From assembly GCA_002344215.1 (NCBI GenBank), contig DDSV01000030.1, forward strand, positions 184 through 64,183: DNA of 64,000 nt, given 5' to 3'. The stretch's first letter is position 1. Each line of letters opens with the position of its first letter. The translations under genes and the position numbers were made by a program. A model generated the notes under the pieces. That model was not told where the DNA came from, ran no database searches, and saw only the letters and a program-made list of their open reading frames with translations. Below are positions 9,315 through 17,434 of the stretch, piece by piece. Source of the DNA: Akkermansiaceae bacterium UBA2381. Lineage in GTDB: Bacteria > Verrucomicrobiota > Verrucomicrobiia > Verrucomicrobiales > DEV007.

Positions 9315-11330
9315 ATGTGCGCAATTGCCGGCTTCCTTGACCTACGATTAGACGCCCAGAAAAAAGAGAATCTTCTCAGACGGATGGCTGCTGTACAAGC
9401 GCACCGCGGGCCGGATGGAGAAGGTTTTTTTACTGATGGAAATGTGGGACTAGCCCATCGTCGCCTAAGTATCGTCGGAGGTCCGGGTGGGGAGCAGCCG
9501 TTGTTCAACGAGGACCGCTCAATCGCTGTTGTTGCGAACGGGGAGTTTTTTGATCACGTCGAGCAGAGGCGTATGCTGGAGGCCCGCGGGCATCAGTTCC
9601 GGACAAACAGTGATTGCGAAATTCTAGTTCATCTTTGGGAGGATCACGGTGAGGAGATGCTGGGCCGCTTGAAGGGACAGTTCGCCTTTGCTCTTTGGGA
9701 CCGAAAGCGCTCCATTCTGTTTCTTGCACGCGACCGGGTCGGAATCGTCCCCTTACACTGGACCTGTGTCGGCGGTCAATTCCTCTTTTCATCCGAGGTG
9801 AAAGGGCTGCTTGTCAGCGGAGTCGTTCCTATTGAAGCGGATTTTCGCGGTATCGATCATGTCTTTTCGTTCATCGGGCAGCCCTCTGAGCGAACTTGCT
9901 TTCGGGGCATTTCGTCGCTTCTACCCGGCCATTCCCTCACCCTTCGGCCAGGCCGGGTGACTGGAGTTCAGCCAAGACAGTATTGGGATCTTGAGTTTCC
10001 TGATATGGGCCAGGAGTACGATCCCGGCAGGAGAGTCGTTGTCGAAGAATTCGGGAGCAGGCTGCAGGAAGCCGTCGACGAGCGCCTTCGGGCCGATGTT
10101 CCGGTAGGTGCCTACCTCAGTGGCGGAATCGACTCTTCTACGGTGCTTCGTCTCGCCGGGAATTCGAAGGGTGGAGGATCAGTCCCGAGTTTCACGATTG
10201 AGATTCCAACTCCAGGCCTGAATGAATTGGAGGGGGCACGGGAGGTGGCTGCCTTGTCCAGTTCGAAGCAACATGTGGTCACCTGCTCTGCAAATGTCAT
10301 CGGTGAAGTCTATCCCAGCCTGATCAAAGCATGCGATGCCCCCGTCATGGACACTTCTTGTGCGGCTCTTTTTTGTCTCGCCGGGCAAGTCAATAACCAT
10401 GGATACAAGGCGGTTCTGACGGGAGAGGGAGCCGATGAGGGGCTAGCCGGATACCCATGGTTCAAGGTGAATCGGCTCATTTCACTCCTCGACAGGGGAC
10501 GGATGCGACCCAGTAATCTGATCAGGAGAGTCGTTGGGAAGATGAGTGGCCGCAAGGTCTCATGGAAGGAGTCGAGCAAGTATCAGAATCAACTTGGAAG
10601 TTCCAACGCGACCGCAGATGTTTACAGTCTCCTGCAACGAGGCAGGAGCACCCTCTACTCGGGCGAAATGTGGCGATCGCTTGGTGATTATAGCCCACTT
10701 GAGGACATCAAGATCAATACAGAGAAGATGAAGCGTTGGCATCCTCTCAATCAATCGCTCTATCTGGGCTACAAAACAATTCTTCCCGGGCTACTTCTAA
10801 ATCAAAAGGGGGACCGGCCCGCCATGAGTCATTCAGTGGAGACAAGATATCCGTTTCTCGATGAGGAAGTGATCGACTTTTGTGCCAGGCTTCACCCAAA
10901 GTGGAAGCTGCGGGGCCTGACTCGGGACAAGCATGTTTTGCGGGAGTTCGCTTCCGATCTTCTTCCCCCGGCAATTACCAATCGCCGTAAGCACATGTTC
11001 CGGGCACCCTTCGCATCGACCTTCTTCGCTTCGCCACCCGAATACGTCCGACAATTGATGAGCAATGAGTCTCTCGCCAAGACTGGTTATTTTTCGATTC
11101 CGAACATCAGGGAGTTGTGCCGGGAATACGAGAGGGCACCCGGGAGTTGGGGGTGCAAGCCTTCGATTACACGGCGGTCTATTGATATGGCTCTAACCTC
11201 AGCCATGGCGACCCAGCTTTGGCATCACCTCTATCTTGGAGGTAACCTGTGTGATTTGCCAACCTGGTCGCCCCGCCTGTTGCCGAAGGCGCAATCCGAA
11301 ATCTCGCCCTTGAGAGCAGTCACGCAGTAA
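9315..11330 (+). CDS. asnB: Asparagine synthetase-like glutamine amidotransferase (AsnB family)
   Basis: 671 residues starting Met-Cys-Ala-Ile-Ala-Gly. Cys2 becomes the N-terminal nucleophile of a class II glutaminase domain (about residues 1-210; HRGPDGEG, HRRLSIVGG, NSDCEILVHLWEDHGEE, RDRVGIVPLHW). The synthetase domain follows, with the pyrophosphatase loop YLSGGIDSSTV at about residues 266-276. It would activate a carboxylate with ATP and amidate it using ammonia channelled from glutamine. The usual NGE-I/F-YN motif reads NGEFFDH, and the body is divergent, so the acceptor need not be free aspartate. Its neighbours (CmoA-like enzyme, membrane methyltransferase, DMT permease) suggest a modification pathway, but the 389-base gap leaves co-transcription uncertain. 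Confidence 0.85.
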   Translation: MCAIAGFLDLRLDAQKKENLLRRMAAVQAHRGPDGEGFFTDGNVGLAHRRLSIVGGPGGEQPLFNEDRSIAVVANGEFFDHVEQRRMLEARGHQFRTNSDCEILVHLWEDHGEEMLGRLKGQFAFALWDRKRSILFLARDRVGIVPLHWTCVGGQFLFSSEVKGLLVSGVVPIEADFRGIDHVFSFIGQPSERTCFRGISSLLPGHSLTLRPGRVTGVQPRQYWDLEFPDMGQEYDPGRRVVVEEFGSRLQEAVDERLRADVPVGAYLSGGIDSSTVLRLAGNSKGGGSVPSFTIEIPTPGLNELEGAREVAALSSSKQHVVTCSANVIGEVYPSLIKACDAPVMDTSCAALFCLAGQVNNHGYKAVLTGEGADEGLAGYPWFKVNRLISLLDRGRMRPSNLIRRVVGKMSGRKVSWKESSKYQNQLGSSNATADVYSLLQRGRSTLYSGEMWRSLGDYSPLEDIKINTEKMKRWHPLNQSLYLGYKTILPGLLLNQKGDRPAMSHSVETRYPFLDEEVIDFCARLHPKWKLRGLTRDKHVLREFASDLLPPAITNRRKHMFRAPFASTFFASPPEYVRQLMSNESLAKTGYFSIPNIRELCREYERAPGSWGCKPSITRRSIDMALTSAMATQLWHHLYLGGNLCDLPTWSPRLLPKAQSEISPLRAVTQ

Positions 11331-11758
11331 TTTGATGGATTTTGGCTGTGTCGTCTATGTCTGGTTGAACGAACCTTGTCCGACCTCGGACCTCTTGAGG
11401 AGTGGTGGTGAAAGGGTCGAAAATGGCATCTCCCACAGTTGAGGTCAACCTCCGCTCCCTGTCTCCGTCCAGTAGTGAACTACTGAAAATGAAAGAACCG
11501 TCATCTTTCGGCGGCTCCGTTGACTAAGTCTGTCACGGGCTCGTCATTGGCAAGTCACAGGCAATCTATGAAAGTTAAATTGCATTCTCTCCCGCTTATC
11601 AAACAGCGGCTCGCAGATGGTAACCATTTCGGGGGAACTCCTTTTGTGATTGCACTGCCAAATGGTGCACCGCCCGCTCGCCCCTAACGATTCTCTTTGC
11701 AGGATCAACTCACCTCAATTTGACAGTCTCACGAACCCGAACAAACCCGAGCAACGAA
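11331..11758. other. Long gap between the asnB-like and cmoA genes
   Basis: About 430 bases with no convincing coding sequence on either strand. It probably contains the promoter for cmoA and the genes after it. I see no strong stem-loop followed by a T-run. Confidence 0.4.
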
Positions 11759-12541
11759 ATGCACAGCCATTCACCCAAGGTCGAACATACTTATCCGGTC
11801 CCTGATCGTGAACGCGTACTACCAGATAATATCTTCGATACTCCGACCAGTATCGTCCAGGATTTCTCCTTCAATTCCAAAGTCGCTTCAGTCTTCGATG
11901 ACATGGTCGACAGATCGGTGCCCTACTACCGGGAGATCCAGCGAATGACCGGCCAGCTTGCCGCTGACTTTGCTATACCAGATACAAGAATCTATGATCT
12001 CGGCTGCGCAACCGGCACCACGATGGCACTAATGGATCACAGTGTCGCTGCCGCCGTCACTCTCGTCGGGGTGGACAACTCCGCAGATATGCTAGAGAAA
12101 TGTCGGGAGAAGCTGGAGGTCGCAAAAATTGAGAAGCGATTTGAACTGGTTGAAGCGGATCTGAACCTCGACTTCGAAATTAAAAACGCCTCTGTCGTCC
12201 TGCTAGTGCTGACGCTTCAGTTTGTTCGCCCACTCCATCGCGAGCGCCTGATCAAAAGGATCTTCGACGGCCTAGTCCCGGGAGGATGCGTCATTCTCGT
12301 TGAAAAGGTTCTCGGAGAGAGTTCCCACCTCAATCGGCAATTCATCGAACACTATTATGAGTTAAAGAGGGCCATGGGCTACTCGGACCTGGAGATTTCC
12401 CAGAAGCGCGAAGCTTTGGAAAATGTCCTCGTTCCCTATCGGCTGACCGAGAACCTCGAGCTCCTTGCCAAGATCGGCTTCACTCAGGAAGACACATTTT
12501 TCAAATGGTACAACTTCTGTGGAATCGTCGCGGTGAAGTGA
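11759..12541 (+). CDS. cmoA: Carboxy-S-adenosyl-L-methionine synthase CmoA
   Basis: 260 residues from the ATG at 11759. A TTG at 11720 would add 13 poorly conserved residues. The sequence follows the CmoA pattern throughout: FSFNSKVASVFDDMVDRSVP near the N-terminus, the SAM-binding loop YDLGCATGTT, VGVDNSADM, LTLQFV, and the C-terminal YSDLEISQKREALENVL, whose Arg matches the residue that holds the carboxylate in characterised CmoA. The known reaction makes carboxy-SAM from SAM and prephenate for CmoB-dependent formation of cmo5U in tRNA wobble positions. No cmoB is nearby. It is followed after 23 bases by a membrane methyltransferase. Confidence 0.88.
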   Translation: MHSHSPKVEHTYPVPDRERVLPDNIFDTPTSIVQDFSFNSKVASVFDDMVDRSVPYYREIQRMTGQLAADFAIPDTRIYDLGCATGTTMALMDHSVAAAVTLVGVDNSADMLEKCREKLEVAKIEKRFELVEADLNLDFEIKNASVVLLVLTLQFVRPLHRERLIKRIFDGLVPGGCVILVEKVLGESSHLNRQFIEHYYELKRAMGYSDLEISQKREALENVLVPYRLTENLELLAKIGFTQEDTFFKWYNFCGIVAVK

Positions 12542-12564
12542 TCCCATCCAGCCCACCGACACAC

Positions 12565-13272
12565 ATGATTTCTCTCGGCAACTTCTTTTTCAAGTATCGC
12601 AACGGCCTCTTCCCCCTGGCCATTGTTCTACTGCTGGTGCCCTCGCCGCATGTCTTCCCGGATTGGCGGATCGCCGCCCTCGTCGGAGCGGGCCTGGTCC
12701 TCATCGGCCAGATCCTACGTGCCGTCACCGTCGGCCTCGAATACATTGTTCGCGGTGGACGCGAGGGCAAAGTCTACGCGGACGATCTCGTCACTGGCGG
12801 CATGTTCAATCATTCCCGCAATCCGCTTTACGTCGGAAACTATCTCGGGATTCTCGGCGCGGTCGTGGCGTCGAATTCCCTCATCGCGATGAGCGTTGGC
12901 GGGGTCTTTTTCCTCATCGCCTACCTCGCGATCACTGTCGCCGAGGAGAAATTCCTTCGGGGCAAATTCGGAGTGGCCTACGATGCCTATTGCGCGGACG
13001 TCCCCCGCTTCTCACCCAGGCTGAAAGGGTTCGGTGCGACATTGCTGGCCTCGCAGTTCCACTGGCGACGACTCCTCGTTAAGGAATACGGAACGATGTT
13101 CGTGTCGCTCGCCGGGATCCCATTGATCCTCCTCTTCACCCGTCACCATCACTATGATCTGCCTTGGTGGAAGGACGGATGGGACCTTGCCTTGCTCGTC
13201 ACCGTCGGCATCCTCCTCGCGGGCTATTTGGCGGCGCGGTGGTTAAAGAAGAGCAGACGAGTCACCGAGTGA
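12565..13272 (+). CDS. Isoprenylcysteine/phospholipid methyltransferase-like membrane protein
   Basis: 235 residues with about six hydrophobic segments. The motif NHSRNPLYVGNYL (about residues 88-100) and the later AEEKFL...YDAYCADVPRF (about 126-150) are the hallmarks of ICMT/PEMT-type membrane methyltransferases, which bind SAM at the cytoplasmic face and methylate lipid-like or thiol-carboxylate substrates. The ATG at 12565 was chosen over an in-frame upstream alternative at 12505 that would overlap cmoA by 37 bases. Two extra C-terminal TM segments (about 175-225) follow the catalytic core. The tight spacing with cmoA (23 bases) and the DMT gene (18 bases) indicates an operon. Substrate unknown. 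Confidence 0.8.
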   Translation: MISLGNFFFKYRNGLFPLAIVLLLVPSPHVFPDWRIAALVGAGLVLIGQILRAVTVGLEYIVRGGREGKVYADDLVTGGMFNHSRNPLYVGNYLGILGAVVASNSLIAMSVGGVFFLIAYLAITVAEEKFLRGKFGVAYDAYCADVPRFSPRLKGFGATLLASQFHWRRLLVKEYGTMFVSLAGIPLILLFTRHHHYDLPWWKDGWDLALLVTVGILLAGYLAARWLKKSRRVTE

Positions 13273-13290
13273 CGCCTATCGCCCGAGAAC

Positions 13291-13728
13291 ATGGAACGTT
13301 GGAAACTCTACGCCTTCGCTGCGGCACTCTTCGCTGGAATCACCGCCGTGGTCGCCAAAGCAGGGCTCAAAACCATCGGGGCCGATCTCGGTCTCGCGGT
13401 GCGAACGGCGTTCGTATTTGTTTTCACAATGGCTGCGGTATTTCTTCTCACCGACACCAGCAAGGCAGCCGCCACCCTGCACGCGGCTGGGTGGAAAACC
13501 ATCGCCCTGCTCGCGATTTCCGCCCTCACCACCACGCTCTCCTGGATCTGCTACTACCGGGCGATGCACGAGGGCACCGTTTCCTACGTTTCCCTCGTGG
13601 ATAAGGGCAGCATTCTCGTCACACTCGCTCTTTCCGTTCTGGTCCTTGGGGAACCTTTCACCTGGCGGCTCGCAGGCGGGGCGGTTCTTGTCACCGCCGG
13701 ACTCGTCGTTCTTGCCGTTGGCAAGTAA
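13291..13728 (+). CDS. EamA/DMT-family small permease
   Basis: 145 residues with four to five hydrophobic helices, the size of single-repeat EamA-type drug/metabolite transporters that act as dimers. The C-terminal stretch (GTVSYVSLVDKGSILVTL, then LGEPFTWRLAGGAVLVTAG) is the familiar end of the EamA repeat with its conserved Glu-Pro. It lies 18 bases after the membrane methyltransferase in the same direction. Role in the cluster (export of a product or import of a precursor) is inference. Confidence 0.82.
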   Translation: MERWKLYAFAAALFAGITAVVAKAGLKTIGADLGLAVRTAFVFVFTMAAVFLLTDTSKAAATLHAAGWKTIALLAISALTTTLSWICYYRAMHEGTVSYVSLVDKGSILVTLALSVLVLGEPFTWRLAGGAVLVTAGLVVLAVGK

Positions 13729-13768
13729 ACCGCGGCTCGGCAGTCGGAAGAGGCCTTGATCCTGACGA

Positions 13769-13804
13769 AACGATCACACTTGCCGCCACGCTGCAGTGAT
13801 CGTT
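13769..13804. repeat. Stem-loop after the DMT gene
   Basis: AACGATCAC (13769-13777) and GTGATCGTT (13796-13804) form a perfect 9-bp inverted repeat with an 18-base loop, 40 bases after the DMT permease stop. No T-run follows, so it is not a standard intrinsic terminator. It could be an mRNA 3'-end structure or an operator. Confidence 0.4.
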
Positions 13805-13818
13805 CACAACCTTTCCCC

Positions 13819-13855
13819 GGGAGGACCGAAGCTTTTCCATGTCTTCGAGCCTCCC
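13819..13855 (+). terminator. Strong GC-rich hairpin after the cmoA-DMT operon
   Basis: GGGAGGACCGAAG pairs with CTTCGAGCCTCCC (11 of 13 positions) across an 11-base loop. It is the second hairpin in a row after the DMT gene. The downstream sequence is not clearly T-rich, so termination is plausible but unproven. The rest of the gap to 14175 shows nothing I can name. Confidence 0.35.
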
Positions 13856-14175
13856 GTCGTTAATCCCCCCGGTGCCGCACCACAAGTTCGGTCGCTAACA
13901 CTTCCCTATTGAAGTGGGGGCACACGCTCAGAAATAGCCCTCCGCGTGAAGTTTACTGCCAAAACCACCCCTCACTCCGGATCGCACCCTCAAGTGCGCC
14001 ACACGGGGGGTGCCTTATTCGAGCGAAAACTTGAAGTCCTGCGGATCCGGCGCAGGGGGAAGGGGCGGTATTGGGCGGTGAGGGAGTTCGGTTTGAGTGC
14101 TTGGATTAGGGTTGAGTGACCTTTCCTCGCGAATTCAAATTGAACGGATTCCATTGGGAACTGTCGTAATGGATC

Positions 14176-14445
14176 ATGAAGCGCTTAAACGTGGTTGTTC
14201 CCTGGCATAACGGTCTGAATCTTCGCCCCGCCGCACGAATGATCCGCGTGGCTCAAAAGTTCCACTCGACGATCGTTTTGAAATGCGGAGAGAAGATCGG
14301 CGATGTCCGAAGCATCATGAGCGTCGTGATGCTGTGTGCAACGATGGGTGCCGTCATCACCATCGAAGCGAAGGGCGAAGACGAGGAGATCGCCATTCAG
14401 GCCATAACACAGGTCTTCGTTGATGGTGATGGCGATCCGGATTGA
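14176..14445 (+). CDS. HPr-fold protein lacking the active-site histidine (Crh-like)
   Basis: 89 residues that align end to end with HPr phosphocarriers. The active-site loop, normally GLHARPA with phosphorylatable His15, reads GLNLRPA, so Asn replaces the histidine. The regulatory serine region is kept as RSIMSVVML (compare SIMG in HPr). A histidine is present three residues before the Asn, in PWHNGL. In Bacillus, Crh is a known HPr paralog with Gln at this position that cannot carry phosphate in sugar transport and works only as a Ser-phosphorylated regulator. By analogy this protein could be regulatory rather than a PTS carrier. No HPr kinase or enzyme I is adjacent. Confidence 0.8.
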   Translation: MKRLNVVVPWHNGLNLRPAARMIRVAQKFHSTIVLKCGEKIGDVRSIMSVVMLCATMGAVITIEAKGEDEEIAIQAITQVFVDGDGDPD

Positions 14446-14499
14446 GGGGAATGTTGATGATTCTTTCCGGGAGGATCGCCGGCCGAGATGGGATTCGCC

Positions 14500-14620
14500 G
14501 GAGATGTCCGGAGCCAGCGAGCATTAGCCCAGTGAAACAGGGACAGGCGATGATGAGGACCGAGACAGCATTGACGAAGACGAAGGCCAGCGCTGATTCA
14601 GGTCCCCAGATGTCCCAGAT
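14500..14620 (-). pseudogene. Relic of a copper-type P1B ATPase (CPC-helix fragment)
   Basis: On the minus strand a short reading frame gives WGPESALAFVFVNAVSVLII directly followed by ACPC. This is the TM6 region with the Cys-Pro-Cys metal-binding motif of CopA-type P-type ATPases. After CPC the similarity collapses (FTGLML in place of ALGLATP), and no phosphorylation (DKTGT) or hinge motifs occur nearby. I call it a decayed fragment about 40 residues long, 55 bases downstream of the HPr-like gene on the opposite strand. Confidence 0.6.
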
Positions 14621-14874
14621 CGTTGGGGAACATGGATTAGTTTCATGGGATTCTTGATGTGTTTGGATTGTTTTAGTTTGAATCTTCAACAGTCCTTCAT
14701 CTGCTCAAACTCCAGTCGCGGGGCCTCCATATTTTTGGATTGACTCGCAAATGGATCCGGCGAGGAGCTTCTCCATCCCCTGACGCCGGAAGTGATAGCT
14801 AAAGAAAACCCGCCCCGTAAAGTGGCGGCGAGTTTTCCCGGACCTTACCTCCTTCACGCATTCGGGAGTGTCGG

Positions 14875-15273
14875 TCACAGGGGGCTGAACATGGGGCGAT
14901 ACTGGCAGGCTTCCGCCTCACGCCCAGCAATCAGATCGGCCATCCACACCGGTTCACGTCCAGCATCGGCGAGGCAGGCATCGAGGCTGTCGGCACCGAA
15001 GTACTCCAACAACCGGTCTGCCATCTGGCGCTTCCGGGCACTGATACCGGAATCACTGAGTCCGGTCACGCCCTTGAGGTCGCGCATCGTGTCGCCCCGG
15101 GCGAAGGCCCCGATCATCAGGCCGGTCATGGCATCGCCTGCCAGGAGGAAGTCCTCCCAGTCGAGATACAGTTCTTCGGGGTCATCCGCCCCGACGCGGG
15201 GCAGGTAGATCGAAGCAGCTTTGAGGCGTGGCGCAATCTCTTCCATCAACATAAATCCGGCATGAGGTGTCAT
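14875..15273 (-). CDS. Small hypothetical protein with an HTH-like segment
   Basis: 132 residues, family not recognised. The ATG at 15273 was chosen because AAAGGAGA sits seven bases upstream; an ATG six codons earlier would bury that ribosome site inside the gene. The N-terminal half is acidic (ADDPEELYLDWEDFLLAGD). Residues about 70-100 (VTGLSDSGISARKRQMADRL) look like a helix-turn-helix or sigma-region-4-like recognition unit. It may be a small DNA-binding protein, but this rests on sequence pattern only. There is no operon partner. Confidence 0.55.
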   Translation of the reverse strand: MTPHAGFMLMEEIAPRLKAASIYLPRVGADDPEELYLDWEDFLLAGDAMTGLMIGAFARGDTMRDLKGVTGLSDSGISARKRQMADRLLEYFGADSLDACLADAGREPVWMADLIAGREAEACQYRPMFSPL

Positions 15274-15616
15274 GGGCGGGTCTCCTTTCATTGGTATGGG
15301 TTCGGTAAACGGGGAGACCCGACGTAACCGCCGCGGCCTCCCTGAAATGGGTGGGGCGGGTGCGCGTGATGAGATTAGAAATGGCCAAACAGCGGAAACT
15401 GAAAGAGCCGGGCCTCCGCGAAACGGAAGGGCTCTTTAAATCGCTCTAAGGCTCGCGTGAACGATCACCCGGCCGACCGGTCCGATGCTGGGGTCGTAGG
15501 TGCCGTCAACTTTATATGCCGCGGGGAAGGGGGTGCGTTGCGGACTGCGGAAGGTAAAGGTCACCAAGACCTCTCGCATTGTCATTGGCCAGTGCGAATG
15601 GCATCGGGTCCTGTTC
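15274..15616. other. Gap with a hairpin upstream of the small HTH-like gene
   Basis: About 340 bases. It contains the Shine-Dalgarno and presumed promoter of the minus-strand gene ending at 14875, and an inverted repeat AAAGAGCC (15402-15409) / GGCTCTTT (15430-15437). A plus-strand open frame from 15457 is the antisense shadow of LRR-type sequence and is not a gene. Confidence 0.4.
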
Positions 15617-15679
15617 CTCATGCGGGCCGGTTAAGCGCTCCGCGTGTAGATTCTCCTGCTTCTGGCAGAGGATGTCCAT
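15617..15679 (-). pseudogene. N-terminal relic of a third LRR-protein paralog
   Basis: The minus-strand frame here reads MDILCQKQENLHAERLTGPH. Position for position it matches the mature N-terminus of the neighbouring LRR protein (LDVLRQQYDKLYAERVTGPH; 12 identities over 21 aligned residues). It starts 12 bases past the stop of that gene, has no signal peptide, and turns into unrelated sequence after about 25 residues. It is the remains of another tandem copy. Confidence 0.65.
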
Positions 15680-15690
15680 TACCTGCAGAA

Positions 15691-17415
15691 TTACCGAGGG
15701 GGGACGTAGTATCGATCCTGGATCTTCACGTCGGTGCGCACCTTTCTGAAGGTCTCAAGTCCTGCGGTAGTTGTCCCGGTGTTGTTGATCATGAGCGAAT
15801 TCAGGGCCTTGAATTCGGCAAGTGTCACCAGCGCTGCGTCGGTGATCCCGGTATCATTCAGATTGAGATGTTGCAGCCCGCGCAAGTCTGCAAGGGCACC
15901 CAGGTCGGCGTCTACCACTTTGGCAAGACGAAGATTCAGTTGCTCCAGTTTCGTGAACTTCGAGATGGCCGCTAGTGCACCCGGCTCAAATTTTGACTCT
16001 TGAATTTCGAGGATACGCAACTTCGGAAAGGCGGCCACGAGAGGTTCGATGCTGAGGGCGGAATAGGTGCCGCCGCGCGGCAGCACGGTTTCCTCCACCT
16101 CGGGAAAGGCGGAAGCCAGTGCGGGGAGCGAGGGTGCGAGAGTATCCCAAGTTTTGGTCCGACCGAAGCTCAGAGCAGTGAGCTTGATCCCCTGAAGTGG
16201 GAGAAGTCCGGCCGGGGTGACATCAGTATTCGATAGATTAAGGTTCACGAGACTTTTCGCGGCAGTGAGAGTGCGGAGGCCGTCGTCGGTGACCCGCGTC
16301 GCGGATAGGTTCAGGGTTCGCAGTTTTCTAAATCCGGCGAGATACGGCAGTCCTTCGTCGTTGAAACCGCTGCCCTGAATCTCGATTTTATCAAGCTCGG
16401 CTGCGGCGATGTGGTGGAACCCTATTCCGTTGATGGCTTTGCAGTTGTTGAAGACAATTTCAGTTAGCTTCTTTGAACCCGCGAAGTGGCGGAAAACGTC
16501 ATCGGTAACTTCGAGATTGTGGAGCCTTAGGGCCTTCAGCTCCGGGCAGGTTGCTGCAAAGCGCAGCCCGTCATCGGTGACGCCGGCCTTGTTGAACTGA
16601 AACTCCCGTAGTCGTTGAAGCCCGGTCAGGACCATCGTGTCCTCGTTCGTGACGGGTTTTGGCAGCGGTTTCTGAAAGCCAGAAATGTTGAAACTGGTCA
16701 CGACAAGGTCGCCGGCGGGGAGTTCGGCAAGCGTACGGCAGGTCTGGGCTCCCCTTGCACCCTCGATGCTGACAAAGGTATCACCTCCAGGCACCGCGAA
16801 ACTGAGAACCCACTCGGCGGCTTTGCGGTCGTCTCCTTTGCGGGCCGGTGCGGTAGGCACAGTCGTCGGTGCCACTCCCACCATCACGGTCGGCGCAGCT
16901 GGTGGAGTTGCCAGGGCGAGACTCTCGCGATACTTCCGCACCAAGGTGGCATCCTCGATGCGGTCAGCCCGGGTGAGGGTGACTTCGAGTTCTTCGAGCT
17001 TAACAGTGTAGGGAGCGACGAGTTCGTCGGCATTGGCAGTGCGCCGTGCCGCAAGTGCGGCGGACTGCTCTCGGTAAATGGCACGGAGTTTTTTCAGCGC
17101 CTCCGGCGTAACCTCGGCGTCCTCTGTGGGTAATGGCCGCTTCTCCTCGATGGACTTCCGGTCGGCCTGAATCGCGAGGACGTCGTCGAGCTTGCCCGCT
17201 TGCTTGGCTGAGTCGATGACGGTATCTAACGCAGCGGTGAATTTTGTATTTAGCTCGGCGACTGCGGTTTCGTGAGGTCCGGTTACGCGCTCAGCGTAAA
17301 GTTTGTCATACTGTTGGCGCAGGACGTCCAGCTCCAGCGGAGCAGCGTGGGGGAGTAGGGGCAAGTTCAGAATGGCACAAACCAGCAGCGACGTTAGGGC
17401 GAATGTATGTTGCAT
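15691..17415 (-). CDS. Secreted leucine-rich-repeat protein (paralog 2)
   Basis: 574 residues from the ATG at 17415, which puts a signal peptide (LTSLLVCAILNLPLLPHAA) at the very N-terminus. A start 13 codons earlier (17454) would overlap the previous gene by 20 bases. Residues about 25-170 form an Ala/Glu/Lys-rich helical, probably coiled-coil region, ending in a KYRESLA motif shared with the upstream paralog. From about residue 240 to the end there are LRR units of the RI/cysteine-containing-like type (LRTLNLSATRVTDDGLRTL, LQHLNLNDTGITDAALVTL). Secreted LRR proteins of this kind are common in Planctomycetes/Verrucomicrobiota; the ligand is unknown. It lies 19 bases after the paralog, so they form an operon. 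Confidence 0.8.
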   Translation of the reverse strand: MQHTFALTSLLVCAILNLPLLPHAAPLELDVLRQQYDKLYAERVTGPHETAVAELNTKFTAALDTVIDSAKQAGKLDDVLAIQADRKSIEEKRPLPTEDAEVTPEALKKLRAIYREQSAALAARRTANADELVAPYTVKLEELEVTLTRADRIEDATLVRKYRESLALATPPAAPTVMVGVAPTTVPTAPARKGDDRKAAEWVLSFAVPGGDTFVSIEGARGAQTCRTLAELPAGDLVVTSFNISGFQKPLPKPVTNEDTMVLTGLQRLREFQFNKAGVTDDGLRFAATCPELKALRLHNLEVTDDVFRHFAGSKKLTEIVFNNCKAINGIGFHHIAAAELDKIEIQGSGFNDEGLPYLAGFRKLRTLNLSATRVTDDGLRTLTAAKSLVNLNLSNTDVTPAGLLPLQGIKLTALSFGRTKTWDTLAPSLPALASAFPEVEETVLPRGGTYSALSIEPLVAAFPKLRILEIQESKFEPGALAAISKFTKLEQLNLRLAKVVDADLGALADLRGLQHLNLNDTGITDAALVTLAEFKALNSLMINNTGTTTAGLETFRKVRTDVKIQDRYYVPPR

Positions 17416-17434
17416 GAACAAGGATGGAACGGGT

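Noticed and set aside
15457..15975. 172-codon plus-strand frame
   Set aside because: Lies antisense to the LRR gene end and its relic; no signal, domain or ribosome site.
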